Assembly: GCF_007004725.1 (NCBI RefSeq)
Contig: NZ_ML660166.1
Location: 248,001 to 312,000, forward strand
Direction: 5' to 3'
Origin: Aliikangiella coralliicola
GTDB lineage: Bacteria; Pseudomonadota; Gammaproteobacteria; Enterobacterales; Kangiellaceae
DNA: 64,000 nucleotides
Under the pieces are notes generated by a model, which was not told the origin of the DNA, searched no databases, and saw nothing but the letters and a program-made list of their open reading frames with translations. Below, one piece after another: positions 48,787 to 58,489 of the stretch. How positions within the stretch are numbered: position 1 is the first letter of the stretch; every line of letters begins with the position of its first letter. Position numbers and translations under genes: made by a program.

Positions 48787-51768
48787 ATGTTTAATCACTC
48801 ATGGCCGCAGAGACGAACTTCACAGTTTCGAAGTTTTTGTCTCGCGGTGTTCAGTACTTTCATCATTTCAATATTTTCTAGTTTCAATTTACAGGCAGCA
48901 ACAACTGCTGATCATAACAAACAAGTTGTCGGCTACATTACTCAATGGGCACCCTGGAAGGACACAAAAGCAGGTTTTGCCGTTAAAGGTGCAGCAAACC
49001 ACCTGAACGTGGATATGAGTAAATATACAATATTAAATTTTTCTTTCTTTGGTGTTGCTGTTGACGGCTCTCTTCACTCTGGCGATTTCCGCAACAAAGA
49101 GATATACAAAGAAGGTACGGTTCAACAACCAGCAGAGTTACTCAACGGAGACGTATACAGTAGTTGGGACTATTACTTGCTCTATGGAGAGCTCGCACCA
49201 ACCTACAACATGAACGATGATGCAGAAGCCCAAGGCTTTGTATTAGAAGGAAACGGCTGGAAAAATACGGTAACAGGACTTTCAGGCGCAATGCCAATTC
49301 CGGTAAAAAAACCAGGTGGTCAACCAGGTCTTATCGAACTCGCACAAAGCAAAGGCGTGAAAGTAATGGCGTCAATTGGTGGCTGGAGTATGTGTCGTCA
49401 CTTTCCAGAAATGGCGGCCGATCCGGCAAAGCGTGCTAAGTTTATTGAAGGTGTCGCGCAGCTGATGAAAATTGGCTTTGACGGTATTGATCTTGATTGG
49501 GAATATCCAGGTCCGTTCAGCGGCATGAATTTTACTGGTACTGAAGCAGACTATGGTAACTTCTTAACACTAGTAAAAGAAATCAGAGCAGAGATTGGCC
49601 CTGATAAACTGATCACCGCAGCTTTTTCTGCTGCAACCGCTAAACTTGAAGGCTTCGACTGGGTTGAACTAGACAAGTACATGGATCTGTACAACATGAT
49701 GACCTACGACTTTAATGGTGGATGGTCAAATATTGCAGGTCACAACTCGCCTTTATACCCATACTCTGGCGCGGAAATCTCAGAATTTAACTGGAACCAC
49801 ACTGCACAATGGATGCTAAATAAAGGCATACCAAGCCGCAAAATAAATATGGGCGTTCCTTTTTACGGTCGCGGTGTTGTCACAGAAGGAACCGCAGACT
49901 TGAATGCGCCAACTCACAAAGTGGACATTGTCATTCAGCCAGATGGCCCTGTATCAAGCGCCGGTGACTTCGTCAACTGGCCTAAAGATGTTTACGATGC
50001 AACTCCTAACTATTTCTTCGTAAAACAAAAACAAAGTGACGGTTGGTCAGTACACTGGGATGATGAAGCAAAAGTCCCTTACATGACAAAAGATAAATAC
50101 TTTTTAAGTTATGACAACGAAGAATCGATCGGACTTAAAGCACAATATGTTAATGATTATGATTTTGGAGGTGTGATTGTTTGGGCGGTATCCGGTGATC
50201 AACAGTGTCTGGATGGTTACACTATGCATGGCAAATTGCCAAAATGTAATCGTCTAAATCCAACGCTAGCGAACAAACTTAATGAGGTATTTGCAACCGG
50301 CTGCCAAGGTTGTCCAAATGTGAGAATAACTTCACCGTCATCAAACGATCACTTCGCACCCGGCAGCAATATTGTGATAGAAGTAGCGGCAAGTGATGCA
50401 GATGGAAGCATCACCAAAGTTGATTATTATGCCAATGGTAATCAAATTGGTAGCAGCAGTTCAGCGCCCTTCTCTTTCACCTGGAATAATGTGGCCGAGG
50501 GTACTTACGACTTAACTGCAACAGCTTACGACAATAATAACAATAATAAAGAATCTCCGAAGGTCCGTATCGCCGTTAACGAAGATCACCTGCGACCAGA
50601 AGTTTCCATCACTAAACCTGACGATCAAATCGTTCAAGATCAATTAGCCAGCGTCACACTTGAAGCGTCGGCGGTTTACGATAATGGCAATATTACTTCA
50701 GTTGAATTCGCTATCGGTAACACAACAATAAACGGTAGTTCATCGGGCAACAATTTATATTCAGCGCAATGGAATCCAACTCGCTATGGAGAACATCAAC
50801 TATCTGTCACTGCGACAAACAATGTCGGCTACAGTAAAACAGTGTCAAAAACCTTTAGCATAATCCAGTGTACTGGTACGCCATGGGATGCAAGCGCGGT
50901 TTATAACGGTGGTGCAGAAGTGCTTTATGACGGGAAAATCTATCGAGCTAAATGGTGGACTAGAGGCGACCAACCAGATGTTAGTAACGTTTGGGATTTC
51001 GTGAAAGATTGTGATCCAACGATTCCTGATCCCGCGCCAGTTGTCAACATCACTTCACCAGCCGATGGTGCTGTTTTTAATCTTGGTACAGCAATCGAGT
51101 TTAGTGTAAATGCGGCAGACGAAAATGGCTCTGTTATCAAAGTTGACTTTTACTCGAACGACTCGCTTATCGCGACTTCAACGAGCGAACCTTACACAAC
51201 GACTATCAGCAATGCTGCGGTTGGAAACTACGCACTTAAAGCGATAGCAACAGACAATGACAACAATAGTGGTGCGGCGGTTGTCAATATCAGTGTTCAA
51301 GATCCTAATACCAATATTCCGCCGACGGCTGATTTTGATACTGCAATTGATGGTTTGACCGTGAGTTTCACTGACATGAGTAGTGATTCTGATGGACAAG
51401 TTGTCAGCCGCCAGTGGAATTTTGGCGACGGTAGTAATTCAACTGATACGAATCCAACTCATACCTATGCCGCAGGTACCTATACAGTGACTTTAACCGT
51501 CACTGATGACGACGGCGATGCTTCAACGCCGGTGACTAAAACAGTGACAGTTAGCGATTCTACTGGTGGTCAATGTGATGGTATTGACGATTATCCAGTC
51601 GGTCATGGTAGTTACGCGGGAGGAAGCCAGGTGCAAAACAATGGCGATCTTTATGAGTGTAAACCATTCCCTTATGAAGGATGGTGTAATCAAAGCGCCA
51701 CAGCTTATGAGCCAGGAGTTGGTTGGGCCTGGTCTGACGCATGGATAAAAGTTTCATCTTGTCAATAA
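48787..51768 (+). CDS. Secreted GH18 chitinase with Ig-like, PKD and chitin-binding domains
   Basis: 993-residue exported chitinase. Signal peptide to about residue 37, then a GH18 catalytic domain with the DxxDxDxE motif D232, D235, D237, E239 (catalytic acid E239) inside GFDGIDLDWEYPG. Two Ig-like domains follow (about 515-690). A type 3 chitin-binding domain (WDASAVYNGGAEVLYDGKIY, then AKWW) sits near 700-740. A third Ig-like domain, a PKD domain (SRQWNFGDGSNSTDTNPTHTY) and a C-terminal cysteine-rich carbohydrate-binding-like module complete it. It hydrolyses insoluble chitin outside the cell. NagR-like operators upstream suggest induction by GlcNAc. Confidence 0.94.
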   Translation: MFNHSWPQRRTSQFRSFCLAVFSTFIISIFSSFNLQAATTADHNKQVVGYITQWAPWKDTKAGFAVKGAANHLNVDMSKYTILNFSFFGVAVDGSLHSGDFRNKEIYKEGTVQQPAELLNGDVYSSWDYYLLYGELAPTYNMNDDAEAQGFVLEGNGWKNTVTGLSGAMPIPVKKPGGQPGLIELAQSKGVKVMASIGGWSMCRHFPEMAADPAKRAKFIEGVAQLMKIGFDGIDLDWEYPGPFSGMNFTGTEADYGNFLTLVKEIRAEIGPDKLITAAFSAATAKLEGFDWVELDKYMDLYNMMTYDFNGGWSNIAGHNSPLYPYSGAEISEFNWNHTAQWMLNKGIPSRKINMGVPFYGRGVVTEGTADLNAPTHKVDIVIQPDGPVSSAGDFVNWPKDVYDATPNYFFVKQKQSDGWSVHWDDEAKVPYMTKDKYFLSYDNEESIGLKAQYVNDYDFGGVIVWAVSGDQQCLDGYTMHGKLPKCNRLNPTLANKLNEVFATGCQGCPNVRITSPSSNDHFAPGSNIVIEVAASDADGSITKVDYYANGNQIGSSSSAPFSFTWNNVAEGTYDLTATAYDNNNNNKESPKVRIAVNEDHLRPEVSITKPDDQIVQDQLASVTLEASAVYDNGNITSVEFAIGNTTINGSSSGNNLYSAQWNPTRYGEHQLSVTATNNVGYSKTVSKTFSIIQCTGTPWDASAVYNGGAEVLYDGKIYRAKWWTRGDQPDVSNVWDFVKDCDPTIPDPAPVVNITSPADGAVFNLGTAIEFSVNAADENGSVIKVDFYSNDSLIATSTSEPYTTTISNAAVGNYALKAIATDNDNNSGAAVVNISVQDPNTNIPPTADFDTAIDGLTVSFTDMSSDSDGQVVSRQWNFGDGSNSTDTNPTHTYAAGTYTVTLTVTDDDGDASTPVTKTVTVSDSTGGQCDGIDDYPVGHGSYAGGSQVQNNGDLYECKPFPYEGWCNQSATAYEPGVGWAWSDAWIKVSSCQ

Positions 51769-51781
51769 TTTTACTTTAACC

Positions 51782-51827
51782 AAAGCCCGTTGAACGAAAC
51801 TTAAAAATAATTTGTTCAATGGGCTTT
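51782..51827. terminator. Terminator after the chitinase
   Basis: 14-bp stem AAAGCCCGTTGAAC/GTTCAATGGGCTTT with one G-U pair and an 18-nt loop, followed by ATTAATTT. It may also serve the convergent kinase gene. Confidence 0.7.
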
Positions 51828-51890
51828 ATTAATTTGAAAAATGACAATAAGTAATCCGAAAAAATTGATTCAACAACAATAGTCAACAGA

Positions 51891-53507
51891 TTAGTTTTTA
51901 ATCCACTTCGTTAAAATTTTATCGATCCCCGGCGCTTCTAAAGGTTTCGAAACGAAATCGCTCATGCCACATTTAACGCATTCCTCGTGGTCAGAATCTA
52001 ACATATTCGCTGTTAATGCAATAATAGGAACGTCTTTACCACTATCAAGCGAGCGAATAATCCTGGTTGCCTCGTAACCATCAAGTATTGGCATTTCACA
52101 ATCCATAAAAACTAAATCATAAGACTTTTGTCTGAACTCCCCAATCGCCTCGAGCCCATTTTCTGCGATACCCACTTCATGCCCTAAACGCTCAAGAATA
52201 TCTAATGTAACAATTCGATTAATCGGGTTATCTTCTACAAGCAGAATGCTCAACTGCCTGCTTGTTATTGCAACATTGCCACTTTTCAATTTCTCCTGAT
52301 CCGACATATCATCACAAATTCCAAAGTGAATATTAAATCGAAAAGTTGTACCGACCCCGAGTTCACTCGTCACCGTAATTGTTCCTTCCATTAGTTCGCA
52401 TAAATTTTTTACGATTTCCAGGCCTAGTCCAGTTCCGCCATATTTGCGACTGGTAGAAGCTTCGGCTTGCGAATAAGACTTAAATAACTTAGGTAAATTT
52501 TCCTCTGAAATACCAATTCCGGTATCTTCAACGACCCCCTCGATGGCAATGCGCGAACCTTCGATTCCCTTATTCAAAAGCCTGACATTAATACTTCCCC
52601 ATTTGGTAAATTTAATTGCATTACTTATCAAGTTAATCAGAATTTGTTGTAATCGGGTGGGATCTCCCACGATGAATTGTGGAACATTATTTTCCATACT
52701 GATATTCAGTTGTAACTTCGCAGCAGCAACTTGAGGCTTAAATAAAACACTCACTTCTCGAATGATTGCAGCAAGATCAAATACGATATTTTCAAGTGGC
52801 AACTTACCCGCTTCAATTTTAGAAAAGTCCAGAATATCATTCAGAATGTTAACCAGCAGCTTCCCCGAACTTTTAATTGTATCAGCGTAGTCTCGTTGAA
52901 TACTATTAAGCTCCGTTCGCAACAGCATATCCGTTAGACCAACCACAGCATTTACCGGCGTTCGAATTTCATGACTCATATGCGCAAGGAACTTCGATTT
53001 CGCTTTAGTCGCTGCCTCTGCAATATTTTTTTCCTGTTGGTTATGCTTTGCAATCGTAATATAGCGATAGGCCCGAAGCGCGGTGACTAACGATGTCGTT
53101 AGTCTGGCAACCGATAGTTCCGCTTTGTTCAAATAATCATTGATACCATATTCTCGAATTGTCATCTCTTCAGGAACCATTCCAGGTTGTCCTGTTCTTA
53201 ATATAATCTGCATTTCGATATTGCCTAAAACATGCCGAATATATTCAACTAATTTTAGTCCCGCATCATCGCTCTCCATCACAACATCGATGAAACCAAC
53301 AGCAATGTTATTATTATCCTCGAGAATCTTTTCAGCTTCTCGCGCACTATATGCCGTGAGTATCTCAATAGGCTGATCTTCAAATGTAAATTTGTTTAAT
53401 ACCATCTTGGTAACGGTATGAACATCAATATCATCATCAACAACAAGCACTTTCCAGATCTCTTGATCGCCAATATCGCTTAGTTGTAAATTGGATTTTT
53501 CAGTCAT
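51891..53507 (-). CDS. Cytoplasmic hybrid histidine kinase with two receiver domains
   Basis: 538 residues from the ATG at 53507 (a TTG 24 bp upstream is possible). Order: a receiver domain (phospho-acceptor D74 in GFIDVVM), a linker helix, HisKA with H179 (MSHEIRTPVNAVVG), an ATPase domain (N-box LISNAIKF, DTGIGIS, GGTGLGLEI) and a C-terminal receiver with D469 (FMDCEMPILDGYEA). No membrane segment or PAS domain is seen, so it is driven by phosphorylation from another kinase or by a partner protein. It stands alone, convergent to the chitinase. Confidence 0.9.
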   Translation of the reverse strand: MTEKSNLQLSDIGDQEIWKVLVVDDDIDVHTVTKMVLNKFTFEDQPIEILTAYSAREAEKILEDNNNIAVGFIDVVMESDDAGLKLVEYIRHVLGNIEMQIILRTGQPGMVPEEMTIREYGINDYLNKAELSVARLTTSLVTALRAYRYITIAKHNQQEKNIAEAATKAKSKFLAHMSHEIRTPVNAVVGLTDMLLRTELNSIQRDYADTIKSSGKLLVNILNDILDFSKIEAGKLPLENIVFDLAAIIREVSVLFKPQVAAAKLQLNISMENNVPQFIVGDPTRLQQILINLISNAIKFTKWGSINVRLLNKGIEGSRIAIEGVVEDTGIGISEENLPKLFKSYSQAEASTSRKYGGTGLGLEIVKNLCELMEGTITVTSELGVGTTFRFNIHFGICDDMSDQEKLKSGNVAITSRQLSILLVEDNPINRIVTLDILERLGHEVGIAENGLEAIGEFRQKSYDLVFMDCEMPILDGYEATRIIRSLDSGKDVPIIALTANMLDSDHEECVKCGMSDFVSKPLEAPGIDKILTKWIKN

Positions 53508-54126
53508 AAGTAATTCGTCGCTTTCAGGCAAATCAGGTCATTTACGTGTAGCATTGAGTAAGGTTATATTCCTTAATATTCTGTCCGATCATAAAAGTTT
53601 TACTGGTCGGTTTTTCCTTATAAGACAATGGGTTGATGGGTTGTCTATTAACCTGAATTCATGATAAAAATAGTCATTTTGCACAACAGTCTTTGATAAA
53701 TGAACTTCATCACCAACGACCAATAATACTTTTATCTTGAACTCAAATTATTCGTGATATTTCATTTTAGTGTAGTAGAAATTGTGAAAATATGCCTGCG
53801 AGCCAACTATTTTTGGCTTAAAATTTAGCATAAGAAAATGTAGTTAAAATTTAATATTCAGAAAGGTCGGAGCTACTCAATGTCAAGATTAGGTCACTTT
53901 GAAACGCCCCTAACCTGCGGAAGAAGGCTATTTCTACAGTAAGAAGGATACTCTCGACACAACGATTTGCAGTACAAAAAACAAAATATTAATCTATCAG
54001 ACCAAATAAAAACTTCTAACCGGAAATAAAGATCAGGCAGTTTAGTCTGAAACGAGCTATAGCTAAACCAATATAAAATGAGATCAAGAAAATCGAGAGA
54101 TTTTTATTCTGTCATTTTATATTGAT
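53508..54126. other. Intergenic region downstream of the DUF418 gene
   Basis: About 620 bp without a supported gene. It contains a 7-bp stem CCGATCA/TGGTCGG followed by TTTTT on the plus strand (53585-53615), a terminator shape with no obvious plus-strand gene before it. Around 53865-53975 the base composition is richer, but I find no convincing RNA fold or ORF. Confidence 0.4.
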
Positions 54127-55341
54127 TCAGCTATCAGTTATCGCCTCGTTTTGTTTGAGCACGGGTTTGCCCCGATAGCATAGTCTCCAAAGATACTCTA
54201 ACGGTCCTGAATTAAAGCGTCTAAACCACACTTGAGCAAAAATAAACTGAATAGCCAGGATAACCAATGTTATAAAAAAGAGTTCACCTCGGCATACCTT
54301 TCCATACAGCCCCAACCCCCAGCCATAAAATATAAAGGCGCAAATCAGACTTTGAGCAATATATAAAGTTAAGGCAACACGACCAACCTTGGCTAAAGCT
54401 GACTTTAGTTTCAGAAACTGATCAGAACATCCCCATAAAACCAGCAAACAGAGATAAGCATAGGCTAAACTGAGCGTCCCCACGTAAAAGCACAGAGACA
54501 GCACTGTCGTGAAAAACTGATAGTCAAAACCGCTCTGAATATAGAAATAACTACTCAATGTACTCGCCGGTAAACCAATCCCCAGGCCAATAGCCAGACC
54601 CACCTGGTAATTTCCTTCGCCTTCAAAGAAACCAGAACGCGCCAATGCGATTCCAATTAACATTAATCCAGTACAGCGCCATAAGGTAAAGTAAATCAAA
54701 TCAGAAGTTTGACGGCTTAAAGCCGTCTCAACGCGAGCCGGTGTCAAACTGAGCCAACTACCATCATACGCTCGTACCATCTCATCAACTTTCTTGAGGT
54801 CAGTGGCCCAAAAATCAGGTGTTGTTGTAACGTCATTAATATTTGAACTGACAGCAATAAGTTCAGAAATGGCACGGTAAACGTCGGGGACGACTGGAGT
54901 AATTATCAGAACGACGCCAAGACTAACCAACCACTTAACAGCGAGATTTCGAGCAAAAAATGCGAATAAGCCACAGATAGCATAGGCAACCAGAATATCT
55001 CCATCCCAAATCAAATAAGCATGTGCTAGCCCAATCACAATCAACGAAACACTCCGTTTTAAATAGGCTGCGACCGGACTCTCGTTGCGACGAAAATAAC
55101 TTTGCGAAAATAAGCAAATCCCGACTCCGAACATGACCGCCAATATCGGCATAAACCGTTGCTTAATCAAGCTGTACTCAAAAAACCAGACCCACTGATC
55201 AAATAAGCTAAAATCACCCAGCACTAACGGGTTATAACGTGCAATACTCGGTGTTGAAAGGTAATTAATATTGATAAAAAGTATTGCCAGGATAACAACC
55301 CCTCGGATCATATCCAGATTCATGTGTCGGCTTTTTCCCAT
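54127..55341 (-). CDS. DUF418-domain membrane protein (YeiB-like)
   Basis: 404-residue polytopic membrane protein with about nine or ten hydrophobic segments. The N-terminus NLDMIRGVVILAILFININ is the acyltransferase-3/OpgC-like signature of the YeiB family. The C-terminal DUF418 part has VGRVALTLYIAQSLICAFIFY and ends GPLEYLWRLCYRGKP. Function unproven; such proteins are suspected to modify or move envelope molecules. Ribosome site GGAAG. Transcribed alone. Confidence 0.85.
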   Translation of the reverse strand: MGKSRHMNLDMIRGVVILAILFININYLSTPSIARYNPLVLGDFSLFDQWVWFFEYSLIKQRFMPILAVMFGVGICLFSQSYFRRNESPVAAYLKRSVSLIVIGLAHAYLIWDGDILVAYAICGLFAFFARNLAVKWLVSLGVVLIITPVVPDVYRAISELIAVSSNINDVTTTPDFWATDLKKVDEMVRAYDGSWLSLTPARVETALSRQTSDLIYFTLWRCTGLMLIGIALARSGFFEGEGNYQVGLAIGLGIGLPASTLSSYFYIQSGFDYQFFTTVLSLCFYVGTLSLAYAYLCLLVLWGCSDQFLKLKSALAKVGRVALTLYIAQSLICAFIFYGWGLGLYGKVCRGELFFITLVILAIQFIFAQVWFRRFNSGPLEYLWRLCYRGKPVLKQNEAITDS

Positions 55342-55661
55342 ACTCTACTTCCTTCAGGCTTATTGTTTTGTTCAATCTTTTATTAGATAAAATCTCGTTA
55401 TATCAAGTAATATTAATAACTTACGTTCAGTTTTATTGCTATTGATTTTGGTGAAGATTTGGTGAAGTGCGATTATTAAGGTACTTATGATTGCACTAAA
55501 AAGTAGAAAACGAGCAACAATGCAAGCATTTGCTAATTGAAGCCGACAGGGGAAATAGAGTGAAAAACAGATTGTGCTAGTGATTCGCCAGCACAATCAA
55601 TGTTAAGAAGGCCATCTCAGAATTTAATTTAACTGAAATTGAGTTTATAAAATAGGGTCCG
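55342..55661. other. Intergenic region between the YceI and DUF418 genes
   Basis: About 320 bp, AT-rich, no credible gene or strong hairpin. Confidence 0.45.
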
Positions 55662-56264
55662 TTAAGGTGCTATCGATTTGCCATCGTAAACAAGTGTCAC
55701 CATAACTGGGACAGCAGTTGAAATGGAAGGAAGGCTCGCTAACTCTCTCAACTTGTTAATTCCATCAACCAGGGAAAAAGTTGCAGCATTAACAATAACC
55801 GGTTTTAAGGTCGAAACCTGAATTTTGTTATTAGCCAGCTTGGTTACTGAAAACTCTCCTTCTAACTCCGATTCGATTCCATGCAACGATAATTTTAACT
55901 TTAGCGGTTGCTGTTTAGAAGTGCCGGGTTTCAATCGTTTAATTTTATCGGCATTGACCATCGCTGAAATTGTCGCTTTAGGAAATTTATCCACCTCAAA
56001 AAGATGCTGCTTCATTCGCTCATTACGAATTGGAATCATCGACTCAACACTCGCCAAATCAATAGACACTTTAGCTTGCCCAGACTCAGTTAAAACACCA
56101 CTGATGTTTTTGAAAGTATGCGTTTCCGCTACCGCAGATTTTTTAACCGAAACAAAGTACACACTGGACATCTCAGAATTTAATATCCATTCTTGCTTCG
56201 CAAACACTTGAAAACTGACTGATGTCAGCACCAGTAGTAATCCTTTAATAATTAGCTTTTTCAT
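55662..56264 (-). CDS. YceI-family periplasmic protein
   Basis: About 200 residues. Signal peptide (MKKLIIKGLLLVLTSVSFQVFA), then the YceI lipocalin-like barrel with VYFVSVKKSAVAETHTFKNISG, KQHLFEVDKFPKATISA and a late LKPVIVNAATFSL. YceI proteins bind amphiphilic or isoprenoid molecules in the periplasm. Two ATGs compete. I chose 56264, since the GAGAG ribosome site directly abuts the one at 56270. No operon partner is evident. Confidence 0.83.
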   Translation of the reverse strand: MKKLIIKGLLLVLTSVSFQVFAKQEWILNSEMSSVYFVSVKKSAVAETHTFKNISGVLTESGQAKVSIDLASVESMIPIRNERMKQHLFEVDKFPKATISAMVNADKIKRLKPGTSKQQPLKLKLSLHGIESELEGEFSVTKLANNKIQVSTLKPVIVNAATFSLVDGINKLRELASLPSISTAVPVMVTLVYDGKSIAP

Positions 56265-56447
56265 TTTCATCTCTCATTAAAATCTCATAGTGTCATGTTT
56301 AAGCGACATGTTTCGTGGAGATGGAATTAAAACAGAATTTAATTAAATTACAAGAGAATTAGCCCGGTAAGTTAATGAGATGGACTTACTAATCTATCGG
56401 GCTGAATCATTAGAACCAAGCTTTAGTCGTGTTTTTTAAGGACTCTC

Positions 56448-56786
56448 TTAATAACCAAGCGCTCTGGCGAAACAGAAGTTATCAATTCTTTTAGTATCAT
56501 CGACGTAAATTCTTAACGGCTTATTTGCTGTTCGTGCAGTTAATGCAACCGAAAGCATATGCTCGTCGGTACTGCGAATGAGTACATATCGAGTACTGCA
56601 GGTTGTACTCGCAGACCATGTCAAAGAAGCCATCTCTAATTGAACTACTCCTTGCCAGCCAGAATAGGTCGTGTCTTCTTTCGAATAGAAGAACAAGTTG
56701 ACAATATCTTTGGGGCCATCAGAATCCACATTTGTCGCGAACACATTTGATGAAGTAAAAAACAACAACCATAGTAATTTTTTCAT
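56448..56786 (-). CDS. Small secreted two-cysteine protein, paralogue A
   Basis: 112 residues with signal peptide (MKKLLWLLFFTSSNVFA). The mature chain of about 95 residues is beta-rich with two cysteines: one before a strand (TTCSTRYVLI) and one near the end (DNFCFARALGY). Between them is the block MLSVALTARTANKPLRIYV. The same arrangement occurs in the next two genes upstream, so I read the three as diverged paralogues. Strong ribosome site AAGGAG. Function and family not recognised. Likely periplasmic or secreted, with a disulfide. Confidence 0.72.
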   Translation of the reverse strand: MKKLLWLLFFTSSNVFATNVDSDGPKDIVNLFFYSKEDTTYSGWQGVVQLEMASLTWSASTTCSTRYVLIRSTDEHMLSVALTARTANKPLRIYVDDTKRIDNFCFARALGY

Positions 56787-56823
56787 TTAAACTCCTTATT
56801 AAAAATAACTTAATTAATACATA

Positions 56824-57147
56824 TTATTCAGTGTGTAAACCAGTCAATCTACACGAACCGCCTGAGTCGACTGTATAATCCATTCTCACAATTTTCCACT
56901 TTGCTGATTTAGCCGCCATCACCATGGACAGCTGTGCCCGACCACTTTCTTTAGGCGTCCCATCAGAGTTAGATAATCGAATATACATAATTTGGAACTT
57001 ACATTGCGGTAAACCTTCTACTGTATAAAAACCTGCGGTCGATTGACTTTCTGAAAATATCCTTTTCACTGTTTTGGCTTCTAAAAGCTGGTCGGCGAAT
57101 ACTAACGAAGGGAACATTAATAACATAAAACAAATTAACTTTTTCAC
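56824..57147 (-). CDS. Small secreted two-cysteine protein, paralogue B
   Basis: 107 residues starting at a GTG preceded by GGAGA. Signal peptide KKLICFMLLMFPSLVFA. The mature part has the trio pattern: cysteine before a strand (PQCKFQIMYIRL), block QLSMVMAAKSAKWKIVRM, and a late cysteine (GGSCRLTGL). It lies 37 bp upstream of paralogue A and is probably co-transcribed with it. The mature protein has no other cysteine, fitting one disulfide. Function unknown. Confidence 0.7.
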   Translation of the reverse strand: MKKLICFMLLMFPSLVFADQLLEAKTVKRIFSESQSTAGFYTVEGLPQCKFQIMYIRLSNSDGTPKESGRAQLSMVMAAKSAKWKIVRMDYTVDSGGSCRLTGLHTE

Positions 57148-57293
57148 TTACTATTTTCTCCATTTAACAATCTAAAAAACTTAAGAGTTAAAATCGTTTT
57201 AACTTTTCCCATAGATTAAACTTAGCTTGGTAGATCGATAGAATAGACTACAAGTCTATTCTGTAGCGCTCATCAGTCAGAATGTATGAACTT

Positions 57294-57605
57294 TTAATAA
57301 TCTTGATAAATATACGAAATGAGTATGTCAGAACTTTGTGTGCAGTCAGAAACAACTACCGAAACTTTAGTTTTCGTGGACGAAGCAGCTAACAACATAG
57401 AATACCAAGCACGAGAAGTTTCATCACCCAAATTAAAATAATAATATCGATGGGAATTTCCTTGTGATTGACACGAGTCATTTTTTAATCTGAAGTAGAC
57501 TTTACCATTGTGAGGATAAATTCTGGCAACTTCACCAACTCCCCCTTCGCCAAAAGACGGCATAGAGATTATTAGTAATGCTAAAAAAATAAACGCTTTT
57601 TTCAT
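57294..57605 (-). CDS. Small secreted two-cysteine protein, paralogue C
   Basis: 103 residues from the ATG at 57605 (ribosome site AAGGA). An upstream in-frame extension would bury the signal peptide. Signal peptide KKAFIFLALLIISMPSFG. The mature part carries cysteine NDSCQSQ before a strand (HRYYYFNL), block WYSMLLAASSTKTKVSVVV, and a late cysteine (SDCTQSSDI). It is the first of three similar genes, 146 bp before paralogue B. The pattern is clearest here. Function unknown. Confidence 0.72.
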   Translation of the reverse strand: MKKAFIFLALLIISMPSFGEGGVGEVARIYPHNGKVYFRLKNDSCQSQGNSHRYYYFNLGDETSRAWYSMLLAASSTKTKVSVVVSDCTQSSDILISYIYQDY

Positions 57606-57940
57606 AATAATTCCTTTAGATAGTAATTGACGGTTAATATCATCAAAATAATTATCACCTATCCAAACAACAAACAATTATCAATATTCAGACAATGACT
57701 ATAAAAATTCGGACATTGTTTTTGAATCAATAGGCTACACGCATGCCAAAGGCGCCAATTCAGATTAAGAAGCAAAACAAAGTAAGATATATATGGAGTT
57801 TGAACTAACTGAATGGAAAAATCCGTTTCAAAACTACTTCCAACTACATCTACAAAATAACCGAAACAAGTATCAATTAATCGGCGATATGTCAATCAAA
57901 AATATCTCAATTTACAATTGTGAATTTCTACAAATTGGAT
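57606..57940. other. Intergenic region upstream of the small secreted trio
   Basis: About 335 bp, no supported gene. It should carry the promoter of the trio. I see no strong operator. Confidence 0.4.
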
Positions 57941-58489
57941 TTATGACTCGTTCGCCATTTCTATTTGCTTGAGATCATCCTCATCAAGCAGTCTATTGAC
58001 ACAAGCATTAAAAGGTTCTTCCTTGTCTTCAAAAAAGAAATTATAAATTTCCGTCTCATATTGAGACCCTATTTCAATCCTTCCATGAATAACCATATTG
58101 TGGCCATCTTGTAGGGCTTTATAAATGTTTTCTGTTTGCGAGTCGTTAAACACAAATGCGGGGCCCCAATATTGCAACTCCGCATGAAGATAATTTTGAT
58201 GAAACTCGGGAATATATTCTTTGTCATCGATTTCGATTTTCTGCACGCTTCCCACTTCCAGTTCAATATGGGAAGGCTCTCCAACAAAAATGGCAAGCTT
58301 GGGACTTGAATCAAGGTATCGCAGAGTTGACGTGATATTCAAATAACCAATATATTTTCGGTTAAAAAAACCACCGGCAAAAGGAAAAGTTAATACACAG
58401 TAGTCTTCTGACTGCTCGTAGCGATAATCTGGAAAGTCACCGCATGAAGTTAACAATAACCCTAAAATAACAATACTGATTTTTTTCAT
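57941..58489 (-). CDS. Predicted lipoprotein, unknown function
   Basis: 182 residues. Type II signal peptide with lipobox LLTSC (cysteine at residue 16), followed by Gly-Asp; Asp at +2 or +3 can affect inner-membrane retention. The mature part is acidic, of mixed alpha/beta character, rich in aromatics and ends in a charged helix. No family recognised. Its ATG overlaps the rluB stop by 4 bp (ATGA), so it is translated with rluB. That coupling is unusual for an envelope lipoprotein. Confidence 0.75.
   Translation of the reverse strand: MKKISIVILGLLLTSCGDFPDYRYEQSEDYCVLTFPFAGGFFNRKYIGYLNITSTLRYLDSSPKLAIFVGEPSHIELEVGSVQKIEIDDKEYIPEFHQNYLHAELQYWGPAFVFNDSQTENIYKALQDGHNMVIHGRIEIGSQYETEIYNFFFEDKEEPFNACVNRLLDEDDLKQIEMANES

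Noticed and set aside
57659-57895. 78-codon minus-strand frame upstream of the small secreted trio
   Set aside because: It has no plausible start signal, no signal peptide and no resemblance to its neighbours.
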